Shown piece by piece: positions 7,118 to 13,839 of a DNA stretch of 25,747 nt. Origin of the DNA: an uncultured Gammaproteobacteria bacterium. GTDB lineage: Bacteria; Pseudomonadota; Gammaproteobacteria; Chromatiales; Chromatiaceae. Made by a program: the position numbers and the translations under genes. Under the pieces are notes generated by a model. The model did not search any database. It was not told where the DNA came from and worked only from the letters and a program-made list of their open reading frames with translations. Position 1 is the first letter of the stretch. Each line of letters starts with the position of its first letter. The stretch spans positions 1-25,747 of the forward strand of contig CALAZS010000009.1 in assembly GCA_937926265.1 (NCBI GenBank), given 5' to 3'.

Positions 7118-7262
7118 ATGGGTATAGCTTTTTTAAAGTGTCTGAGGCAGGGTCGCATTTGTTCCATACAAATTACGACATTTCCCACTTCCATGTGGGG
7201 CAGATGCCGAAGCCAAGCGTATAGGGATATATTTATAGCGTCTTTAAAAAAGCTAAATCCAT
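7118..7262 (+). repeat. Structured repeat copy B in the panB leader, with a 53-base insertion
   Basis: The outer stem pairs 7118-7138 with 7242-7262. Its inner 14 bases (TAGCTTTTTTAAAG) pair perfectly, and outside these are one G-U pair and one mismatch. The core is split: its left part is GTGTCTGAGGC at 7138-7148, and its right part (positions 15-54 of the other copies) is 7203-7242 without gaps. Hairpin 2 (7219-7232) has stem GUAU/AUAU and loop AGGGAU. Inserted into the loop of hairpin 1 is 7150-7202, which carries two further hairpins: ATTTGT/ACAAAT with loop TCCAT (7157-7173) and CCCAC/GTGGG with loop TTCCAT (7184-7199). On the opposite strand these loops read ATGGA and ATGGAA. Confidence 0.75.
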
Positions 7263-7290
7263 TGTCCCTTTAAATAATTAATAACGAAAA

Positions 7291-8082
7291 ATGATAACGA
7301 TAAAAACATTAAACCAGCTCAAACAAGAGGGTGAAAAAATCTGTGCCCTGACCAGTTATGATGCCAGCTTCGCAGCAATTGCCGAAGAATCCGGTGTAGA
7401 AGTGATACTTGTTGGTGACTCACTTGGCATGGTGGTGCAGGGACATGGCAGCACCGTGCCTGTCACGATTGATGACCTGGTTTACCACACCGCCAATGTA
7501 AAGCGCGGAGCCTACAATGCATTCGTTGTTGCTGATATGCCATTTATGAGCGATGTCTCCCCCAAGGTTGCATTGCTAAATGCCGGCCGCCTGATGCAGG
7601 AGGGTGGTGCGCAGATGGTGAAGCTTGAAGGGGGTACCAACAAGCTGGGGATTGTAAAACACCTGACATCTTACGGTATTCCCGTTTGTGGTCATCTGGG
7701 TCTGCTGCCGCAATCGATACATCAACTCGGTTCTTACCAGGTTCAGGGAAAAGACCCGCACCAGGCCGAGGCTATTCTTGAAGATGCAGTCGCACTTGAA
7801 GAGGCTGGTGTGCAAATGCTGGTGCTTGAATGTGTACCTTCACAACTGGCAAATGAAATAACACTGCAGCTTTCCATTCCTGTTATTGGTATCGGTGCCG
7901 GTGTTGATGTCGATGGCCAGGTGCTGGTGGTTTACGACATGCTGGGTTTGAGTGACCTGAGTTCACCACCCAGGTTTGTCAGGAATTTTTTACAGGATCA
8001 CAACAGTATCCAGTCTGCCATTAGCAGTTATGTGAATGCAGTTAAAACCCAACAATATCCCTCCGAAGAAGAAAGTTATTAA
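7291..8082 (+). CDS. panB: 3-methyl-2-oxobutanoate hydroxymethyltransferase
   Basis: First committed step of pantothenate synthesis: transfers a hydroxymethyl group from 5,10-methylene-tetrahydrofolate to 2-oxoisovalerate, giving ketopantoate. The 263-residue length matches the family. Visible motifs are LTSYDASFAAIAEESGVEVILVGDSLGMV (metal-binding Asp43 region), VVADMPFMS, MVKLEGG, PVCGHLGLLPQS and IPVIGIGAGVDVDGQVLVVYDMLGL. The start ATG has only a weak ribosome site and lies 28 bases after repeat copy B. panC follows after 12 bases. Because the enzyme uses a folate cofactor, its position near folK is functionally coherent. Confidence 0.98.
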   Translation: MITIKTLNQLKQEGEKICALTSYDASFAAIAEESGVEVILVGDSLGMVVQGHGSTVPVTIDDLVYHTANVKRGAYNAFVVADMPFMSDVSPKVALLNAGRLMQEGGAQMVKLEGGTNKLGIVKHLTSYGIPVCGHLGLLPQSIHQLGSYQVQGKDPHQAEAILEDAVALEEAGVQMLVLECVPSQLANEITLQLSIPVIGIGAGVDVDGQVLVVYDMLGLSDLSSPPRFVRNFLQDHNSIQSAISSYVNAVKTQQYPSEEESY

Positions 8083-8094
8083 CGATTCCCCGTT

Positions 8095-8952
8095 ATGCTG
8101 GTAGTAGAAACAGAGTCAGAATTACGTCGTGTAATCCTTGAACAAAAACGACAGGGTAAAAGGGTTGGTTTTGTTCCCACCATGGGCAACCTCCACGAGG
8201 GTCATCTGCAACTTGTGAAACATGCATTACAGCGTGCAGACTTTGTTGTTGCCAGTATTTTTGTAAATCCATTGCAATTCGGTGAGAACGAAGACTTTGA
8301 TAAATATCCACGCACACACCAGGAAGATATTGAAAAACTCACAGGGGCTGGTTGTAGTCTGTTGTTTTTACCGAGTGTGCAAACCATCTATCCAAAACCC
8401 ATGGAGCAGCAGACCAGGGTGGAAGTGCCGGACCTTTCAGATATCTTGTGTGGCGAGTCCCGTCCGGGACATTTTGTGGGAGTTGCAACAGTAGTTTGTA
8501 AACTTTTTAACCTGGTTTCACCGGATGTTGCCGTGTTTGGTGAAAAGGATTACCAGCAGTTAATGGTTATTCGTCACATGACTCTGGACCTTTGTCTGCC
8601 AATTGAAATTATTGGTGCTCCCATTGTGAGAGAAGATGACGGTCTGGCAATGAGTTCCAGGAACGGTTACCTCGACACTATGCAAAGACAACTGGCTCCA
8701 AAGTTATATGAAGTTTTATCTGAAACTGCAGACAAACTTGGAAAAGGTGATAAGGGTTTTGAACAGCTCGAGCAGGAAGCAGTTAACAATATAAACAAAT
8801 TGGGCTTTAGAACAGATTATTTTGTTATTCGACGTGCAGATGATTTACAACTGCCAGAAGCTAATGAAACAGATATTGTGATATTAGTTGCTGCATGGCT
8901 TGGCAACACCAGGCTGATAGATAATATTCAAGTTAGGCAGGTCAGTCTGTAG
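8095..8952 (+). CDS. panC: Pantothenate synthetase
   Basis: Condenses pantoate with beta-alanine using ATP, through a pantoyl-adenylate intermediate. It is a 285-residue nucleotidyltransferase-fold protein. FVPTMGNLHEGH carries the HxGH-type box (His34, His37), GEKDYQQL is the family signature, and VREDDGLAMSSRNGYL is the KMSKS-like region. It starts 12 bases after panB without a clear Shine-Dalgarno sequence, so reinitiation from panB is likely. The mechanosensitive channel gene begins 23 bases downstream with its own ribosome site. Beta-alanine would come from PanD, encoded about 1.9 kb further on. Confidence 0.98.
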   Translation: MLVVETESELRRVILEQKRQGKRVGFVPTMGNLHEGHLQLVKHALQRADFVVASIFVNPLQFGENEDFDKYPRTHQEDIEKLTGAGCSLLFLPSVQTIYPKPMEQQTRVEVPDLSDILCGESRPGHFVGVATVVCKLFNLVSPDVAVFGEKDYQQLMVIRHMTLDLCLPIEIIGAPIVREDDGLAMSSRNGYLDTMQRQLAPKLYEVLSETADKLGKGDKGFEQLEQEAVNNINKLGFRTDYFVIRRADDLQLPEANETDIVILVAAWLGNTRLIDNIQVRQVSL

Positions 8953-8975
8953 ACAAAAAAGATTCGGAGTATTTC

Positions 8976-10730
8976 ATGAGAAAGCAATATTTTATTGGAT
9001 ACATCACTTCCCTGTTTTTGGCCACGTTACTGGTTTCTTTTCCCGGGTATATCCTGGCAGAAGAAGAAACCAAGCAGGTTGAAGTTAAACTGCAGGAAGC
9101 CAAGCCGGTTCCTGAAACCCTAAAAAGTGCCCGCGCCACCATGGATACCTTTTTAACATCCATGAATGATATTAAACGTGGTGAAGTGGATAAGATCGAC
9201 GCGGCAGTTACCACAATGGATTTAAGTTCAGTTAATCCTCTTGTATTAAAAGAACGCGGTGAAAACCTTGCCTGGATGCTTTTGGAAATCATGGATCGTA
9301 CAAAGCTTGTTATGGTGCAACTGATTCCGGATGATCTCGAGGGTGAGCCCTACGTTTTTGCAAACTATGGTGCAGGTGTTATTCGCATTGCACGCTATCC
9401 TGATGGACGTTGGCTATTTGACAATGAAACGATAGTTAACCTGGAAAAAATCTGGGCTGAAGTTGAAAGCAGAAGCAAGGTGGCCGGCCTTGAAGATACC
9501 TCGGATGAACATTTGCCATTCCATATGCGCATTCGCAACCAGGTTCCCAAAGATCTTCAAAAAATACATTTCCTGCTTGAAACCTGGCATTGGATTGGCA
9601 TCCTGATCATTATCGGTATTGGTACGCTACTGGATAAACTGGTCAGTATCGCACTTGTATTTATTGTCAGAAGTTTCAGACGTCGTCGCGAAAACAGTTC
9701 ACTTTCAAGTATTGATGATGACATTCTAAGACCGCTTGGTTTGATGGTAATGGCCGCTACCTGGTGGGCCGGTATCAACCTGATGGGACTGCCTGAACAG
9801 GCGATGCTGATTTTGCTGGTGGCTGTTAAGTTTCTTGCCGGTGTTTCAGGTGTCTGGGGTGCTTACCGTCTGGTGGATATTGTCGGTGCCTACCTGACCA
9901 AACGCGCCAGGGCAACTGAAACCAAAATGGATGATGCACTGGTACCGCTGATTCCAAAAACCCTGAAAATTTTTGTTACCGTAATTGGTGTTGTCTTTAT
10001 CGCCGATAACCTGAATATCAATGTTTCAGGATTAATTGCCGGTCTTGGTCTTGGTGGTTTGGCTTTTGCATTAGCTGCCAAAGACATGGTTCAGAACCTG
10101 TTTGGATCGGTAACGATATTACTGGATAAGACCTTTGCGGTGGGTGACTGGATTGTTGTTGATGGTAAGGAAGGCTCTGTGGAACGAATTGGTTTTCGCA
10201 GTACCCGCATCCGAACTTTTTACAATTCAGTATTAACCGTACCCAATTCAACTTTTATTACCGCCAATGTCGATAACATGGGTGAACGCCGTTACCGGCG
10301 TCTTAATACCAAGCTGGGCCTTACATACCAGACGCCTCCTGAAAAGATAGAAGCTTTTTGTGAAGGTGTGCGAGAACTGGTTCGTCAGCATCCTTACATG
10401 CGCAAGGATTACTACCATGTTTACTTCAACGGTTATGCTGACAGTGCCCTGGAAATACTGGTTTATGTATTCTGGGAAACACCGGAGTGGAGTACCGAGT
10501 TGCGCGAACGCCACCGCTTTTTGCTTGATATTCTCAAACTTGCCAGGGAAATAGGTGTGGATTTTGCCTATCCAACACAAACCTTGTTTATGAAACAGGA
10601 TGATTCACCAGAACCAAGCTATGAAGGAATGAGTGTTACGAAAGAACTCAACTCCAGTCGCGAAATTGCCCAAAAAATCGTTGAAGAGTCTACCGGCTTG
10701 AATGTAAAGCCGCCTCCAGTCAAATTTTAG
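8976..10730 (+). CDS. MscS-family mechanosensitive ion channel with periplasmic N-terminal domain
   Basis: A 584-residue membrane channel of the MscS family, expected to open on membrane tension during osmotic downshock. A signal peptide covers about residues 1-28. A soluble, probably periplasmic domain follows to about 205. Hydrophobic helices lie near 208-230, 255-272, 276-303 and 330-350. The pore helix region is GLIAGLGLGGLAFALAAKDMVQNLFGS, followed by the beta domain signature TFAVGDWIVVDGKEGSVERIGFRSTRIRT and VPNSTF, and a cytoplasmic C-terminal domain. The Gly/Ala packing pattern of the pore helix is intact. The start is backed by CGGAG six bases before ATG. It is longer than E. coli MscS (286) and shorter than MscK. 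It lies between panC and panD on the same strand; no functional link to pantothenate is known to me. Confidence 0.93.
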   Translation: MRKQYFIGYITSLFLATLLVSFPGYILAEEETKQVEVKLQEAKPVPETLKSARATMDTFLTSMNDIKRGEVDKIDAAVTTMDLSSVNPLVLKERGENLAWMLLEIMDRTKLVMVQLIPDDLEGEPYVFANYGAGVIRIARYPDGRWLFDNETIVNLEKIWAEVESRSKVAGLEDTSDEHLPFHMRIRNQVPKDLQKIHFLLETWHWIGILIIIGIGTLLDKLVSIALVFIVRSFRRRRENSSLSSIDDDILRPLGLMVMAATWWAGINLMGLPEQAMLILLVAVKFLAGVSGVWGAYRLVDIVGAYLTKRARATETKMDDALVPLIPKTLKIFVTVIGVVFIADNLNINVSGLIAGLGLGGLAFALAAKDMVQNLFGSVTILLDKTFAVGDWIVVDGKEGSVERIGFRSTRIRTFYNSVLTVPNSTFITANVDNMGERRYRRLNTKLGLTYQTPPEKIEAFCEGVRELVRQHPYMRKDYYHVYFNGYADSALEILVYVFWETPEWSTELRERHRFLLDILKLAREIGVDFAYPTQTLFMKQDDSPEPSYEGMSVTKELNSSREIAQKIVEESTGLNVKPPPVKF

Positions 10731-10750
10731 GCCAGTAATTTAACTGATAT

Positions 10751-10780
10751 TTGAAACAAATCGTCTATAAACGCTATAAT
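10751..10780 (+). promoter_or_regulatory. panD promoter
   Basis: TTGAAA (10751-10756) and a perfect TATAAT (10775-10780) are spaced by 18 bases in the 78-base gap before panD. A GGAG eight bases before the panD ATG completes the set. This suggests panD is transcribed on its own as well as by read-through from the channel gene. Confidence 0.65.
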
Positions 10781-10808
10781 TAACGGCTCATGACTCGGAG
10801 TTTTATAT

Positions 10809-11189
10809 ATGCAACTGACATTGCTTAAATCAAAATTGCATCGTGCCTGTGTTACCCATGCGGAACTTGATTACGAAGGTTCGTGCGCGATTGATATTGC
10901 CCTGATGCGTCAGGCTAAAATTTTGCCTTATGAACAATTGCATATTTATAACGTTACCAATGGTGAAAGGTTCATAACTTACGCTATTGAAGCCGAAGAA
11001 GGATCACGCATTATTTCTGTTAATGGTGCTGCTGCCCATAAGGCTAATCCTGACGACAGAATTATTATCTGTACTTATACAACCATGTCGGAACAGGAAG
11101 CCAAAGTTTTCAAACCATCACTGGTTTATCTTGACGAGCAAAACATGGTCACCGGTACCGGTGAGAAAATTGCTATTCAGGCCGCTTGA
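10809..11189 (+). CDS. panD: Aspartate 1-decarboxylase (pyruvoyl enzyme)
   Basis: Makes beta-alanine from aspartate for pantothenate synthesis. The 126-residue proenzyme cleaves itself between Gly24 and Ser25 in YEGSCAID, and Ser25 becomes the pyruvoyl cofactor. Other family marks are KLHRACVTHAELDYEG, the YNVTNGERFITYAI segment with the catalytic Tyr58, and GSRIISVNGAAAH. The length and all these motifs match E. coli PanD. It has its own promoter and ribosome site. Its stop lies four bases from the convergent stop of cca, with no visible terminator in between. Confidence 0.98.
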   Translation: MQLTLLKSKLHRACVTHAELDYEGSCAIDIALMRQAKILPYEQLHIYNVTNGERFITYAIEAEEGSRIISVNGAAAHKANPDDRIIICTYTTMSEQEAKVFKPSLVYLDEQNMVTGTGEKIAIQAA

Positions 11190-11193
11190 ACGA

Positions 11194-12543
11194 TTAATTA
11201 TCTGACCGGCTTGTTGCTGCATCAATCGCTTTAATTTCCCTTTTCCTTTTTTCATCGCGGATCTGATCGGCTGTCGGTTTTTGCTTATGTTCAGCTTCAT
11301 ATTCATCTATCCAGCTTTTTAAATTTACCGAGCGTATCGCATCATAATAATGCATAAGTAATTGTGCCTGAGGATAATCCGTTGGAGCAGCCACGATCTC
11401 TCCATTAATCGTCATTAACCTGCCGATTGAATCCGCTTTGCATGCCAGTCCCATTAACCTGAGGTAGTTCTTGCCGCCCTTATTATGAAAGCTGTTGTCC
11501 TCAAAAAACTGCACCAGTTTTTTGGTTTTGCTTTCTCTTATTCTATGGACTTGAAGATGCTGGGTAGCAACATCCCTGATCAGGTTGATCACCTGCCTTG
11601 GCAGTTTAAGCCGGGCTGAAAGTTTTTCCAGAATGGGCAATACCACTTCCTTGTCTTCATGGCCGTGATGTTTTCCACGCATCGAGCCATCTTCGTTGTA
11701 TAGCAAATGATGTGGCGTCAGGGCTTTGCCAACATCATGCCAAAGTGCAGCTGAGAGCATTGTTGTACGTTCGCCGGGTTCAAGCTGGTTTTGCTCAGCC
11801 AGTTCCGCTGCTTTTCTCAATACCAGTAATGTATGAACCCAGACATCGCCTTCTGCATGGTAATCTGCTCGCTGAGGAATATCGATCATCGCTGCCAGTT
11901 CAGGAAATAAAATCTCGTGAGCGTTAACCTTGCGTAAAACTTCAAAGAAAATATCAGGTCTTGATTCCTGAAAGTTTTTTTCCATTTCCAGCCAGATGCG
12001 CTCCGGTGTGAGCGCTTCCAGTTCACCGGAAGCGGATATGCTGCGCATTAAATCCAGGGTTTCAGTGGCGATTGAAAATTCCGGAAATCTTGACGCAAAG
12101 CGGGCAACTCGCAGGACTCTTAACGGGTCTTCTGCAAAAGCCGGGGTAACATGCCTGAGGCATTTGTTTTTGAGATCCCTGATACCATTGAAAGGGTCAA
12201 TCAGGTTGCCTTTAGAGTCCCTGGCAATAGCGTTGATGGTCAAATCGCGCCTGGCAAGGTCCTGTTCAACAGAGATATCGGGGCTGAAATCGGTGGTGAA
12301 ACCGCCATAACCGACACCGGATTTTTTTTCTGTTCGTGCCAGCGCATATTCCTGCGAAGTTTCAGGATGCAGAAAAACCGGAAAATCTTTCCCGACCTGA
12401 CGAAAATCCATCTTGATGAGTTCCTCAGGGGTTGCACCAGTGATCAAAAAGTCCTTGTCCTTGGAATCCCGTCCCAGGATTTCATCACGAACCGCACCGC
12501 CAACCAGGTAAACATTGAATTTTTCAGGAAAAACCAGAGCCAT
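11194..12543 (-). CDS. cca: CCA-adding tRNA nucleotidyltransferase with HD domain
   Basis: Repairs or adds the 3' CCA of tRNA and, through its HD domain, can have phosphatase and 2',3'-cyclic phosphodiesterase activity in the E. coli-type enzyme. The 449 residues show YLVGGAVRDEILG, the catalytic KDKDFLITG, FPVFLHPETSQEYALARTE, RRDLTINAIA, EDPLRVLRVARFA, and the HD motif WHDVGKAL with HHGHEDKEVV. All align in order with E. coli Cca (412 residues). The extra length is mostly a charged C-terminal tail (KQKPTADQIRDEKRKREIKA). No clear ribosome site precedes ATG 12543. tRNA-His is transcribed divergently 84 bases away and already encodes its CCA, so here Cca would serve mainly in repair. Confidence 0.97.
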   Translation of the reverse strand: MALVFPEKFNVYLVGGAVRDEILGRDSKDKDFLITGATPEELIKMDFRQVGKDFPVFLHPETSQEYALARTEKKSGVGYGGFTTDFSPDISVEQDLARRDLTINAIARDSKGNLIDPFNGIRDLKNKCLRHVTPAFAEDPLRVLRVARFASRFPEFSIATETLDLMRSISASGELEALTPERIWLEMEKNFQESRPDIFFEVLRKVNAHEILFPELAAMIDIPQRADYHAEGDVWVHTLLVLRKAAELAEQNQLEPGERTTMLSAALWHDVGKALTPHHLLYNEDGSMRGKHHGHEDKEVVLPILEKLSARLKLPRQVINLIRDVATQHLQVHRIRESKTKKLVQFFEDNSFHNKGGKNYLRLMGLACKADSIGRLMTINGEIVAAPTDYPQAQLLMHYYDAIRSVNLKSWIDEYEAEHKQKPTADQIRDEKRKREIKAIDAATSRSDN

Positions 12544-12581
12544 AACGCAGTATCACGCAAAATTTTGGCGAAAGCTAATAC

Positions 12582-12610
12582 TTTACTAGCAGGATAAATA
12601 TCGCCATAAT
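12582..12610 (+). promoter_or_regulatory. tRNA-His promoter
   Basis: TTTACT (12582-12587) and CATAAT (12605-12610) are spaced by 17 bases and followed by a GC-rich discriminator (ACGCGGCC). GC-rich discriminators are typical of stable-RNA promoters under stringent control. Initiation would be about a dozen bases before the mature tRNA. Confidence 0.55.
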
Positions 12611-12627
12611 ACGCGGCCTGAAACAAT

Positions 12628-12704
12628 GGTGGGTATAGCTCAGTTGGTAGAGCCCCGGATTGTGATTCCGGTCGTCGTGGGTTCGAGTCCCATTATCCAC
12701 CCCA
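12628..12704 (+). tRNA. tRNA-His (GTG anticodon)
   Basis: The 77-base gene folds into a full cloverleaf. The acceptor stem GTGGGTA pairs with TATCCAC with one G-U pair. The D arm is GCTCAGTTGGTAGAGC. The anticodon loop TTGTGAT, with GTG, sits in a CGGAT-type stem (CCGGA/TCCGG). The T arm is GTGGGTTCGAGTCCCAT. The extra 5' G (-1) at 12628 faces C73 at 12701, the identity element of histidine tRNA. The 3' CCA is encoded at 12702-12704. It is nearly identical to E. coli tRNA-His by eye. Confidence 0.97.
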
Positions 12705-12712
12705 TATAAAAC

Positions 12713-12753
12713 AAAGGCTTGCATCATTTATGGTGTGAGCCTTTTTCTTTTCT
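12713..12753 (+). terminator. Rho-independent terminator after tRNA-His
   Basis: AAAGGCTTGCA (12713-12723) pairs with TGTGAGCCTTT (12734-12744), eleven pairs with two G-U, around a ten-base loop, and is followed by a T-rich run interrupted by single Cs. It lies directly behind the tRNA and separates it from the CBS gene. Confidence 0.85.
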
Positions 12754-12809
12754 GGCAAAATAAGTAAGGTTTTAGTCCACTAAACAATTCACACAAGTTG
12801 GAGAGCACT

Positions 12810-13265
12810 ATGTTGGTTAGCGACATCATGACCCAAAACCCCAGAACTGTAACGCCTGATACCCGCCTGGAAGAGGTGGCCTCAATCATGTGCCTGTACC
12901 GTATCCCTGCGCTGCCGGTGGTAGACGAAGAAGGCAAGCTGGTGGGTAATATCTCGGAAATGGATCTGCTGAAAAACCTGTTACCGACCATGGAAGACAT
13001 CATTGCAGGAGAGGCGAGCATGGAGATCAATCGCATGATGCCAAACTATTCTTCTTCAATGGGCAAGCGTGTCGAGGACATGATGGTTAAAAACCCGATC
13101 TCAGTGAATCCTGATATGCATATTCTAAAGGCAACGGCCATGATGACCAGTAATCGCTTTCGTCGTATACCGGTTGCCGATGCTGAAGGCAAACTGGTTG
13201 GCGTCATGAGTCTTGGTGACATGCACAAAAGTATTTTCCATCGTCATGTTTCCGGCATTGACTGA
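12810..13265 (+). CDS. Two-CBS-domain protein
   Basis: A 151-residue protein consisting of a tandem pair of CBS domains (Bateman module), which bind adenine nucleotides in many proteins. Repeat one is about residues 5-60 (DIMTQNPRTVTPDTRLEEVASIM... IPALPVVDEEGKLVGNISEMDLL). Repeat two is about 87-145 (DMMVKNPISVNPDMHILKATAMM... FRRIPVADAEGKLVGVMSLGDM). No catalytic domain is attached, so it is probably a regulatory stand-alone module; the ligand is unknown. ATG 12810 is chosen over an upstream in-frame TTG (12798) because GGAG lies six bases before it. It precedes the lemA-like gene by 30 bases and may be co-transcribed. Confidence 0.9.
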   Translation: MLVSDIMTQNPRTVTPDTRLEEVASIMCLYRIPALPVVDEEGKLVGNISEMDLLKNLLPTMEDIIAGEASMEINRMMPNYSSSMGKRVEDMMVKNPISVNPDMHILKATAMMTSNRFRRIPVADAEGKLVGVMSLGDMHKSIFHRHVSGID

Positions 13266-13295
13266 CACCTGATATCTGCAGGCTTGCGGTATAAG

Positions 13296-13829
13296 ATGTT
13301 TGAGACAACTCTTCTCATCATTTCATTGATACTGCTTGTCTGGTGCATTGTTATCTACAACCTCCTGGTCAGGGATAAGAACAGGGTCCTGGCAGCCTGG
13401 AGTGATATCTCGGTGCAACTTAAAAGGCGCCATGATTTGATTCCGAAGCTCGTTGATGCGGTCAATATCTACACTCGATACGAACAGGCTGTTATGGATG
13501 AGATTACCCGTTTACGCAGTAGTGCAGACCTTGAAGAGTCTCCGGCAAAAAAGGGCAGGATTGAAGAACTGTTAACAAATCGTGTCGTGGATATAATAGC
13601 TGTGGCAGAAGACTATCCGGATCTGAAAGCCTCAACAGAATTTCTTGAACTGATGAACCAGTTGACTGATGTCGAAAATCATATTCAGTATGCACGCCGC
13701 TATTACAACGGTGCGGTCAGGAACCTGAATATTCGCATCGACTCTTTTCCGGATTTGCTTATCGCGCGGTTTTTCAATTTTATACCCGCCGAATTTTTTG
13801 AATTTGATCCATCAGTCAGGCAACAATAG
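13296..13829 (+). CDS. LemA family protein
   Basis: A 177-residue LemA-family protein with an N-terminal membrane anchor (about residues 3-24, TTLLIISLILLVWCIVIYN) and a helical cytoplasmic domain. Family marks are YNLLVRDKNRVLAAWSDISVQLKRRHDLIPKLVDAVNIYTRYE, LTDVENHIQYARRYYNGAVRNLN and the tail FFNFIPAEFFEFD. An in-frame TTG at 13284 exists, but the ATG at 13296 puts the anchor at the very N-terminus as usual. The DUF2207 gene follows within 11 bases; lemA and DUF2207 genes commonly occur as neighbours. The function is not established; a membrane or envelope role is inferred from the pair. Confidence 0.92.
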   Translation: MFETTLLIISLILLVWCIVIYNLLVRDKNRVLAAWSDISVQLKRRHDLIPKLVDAVNIYTRYEQAVMDEITRLRSSADLEESPAKKGRIEELLTNRVVDIIAVAEDYPDLKASTEFLELMNQLTDVENHIQYARRYYNGAVRNLNIRIDSFPDLLIARFFNFIPAEFFEFDPSVRQQ

Positions 13830-13839
13830 GGTTTGGGCA

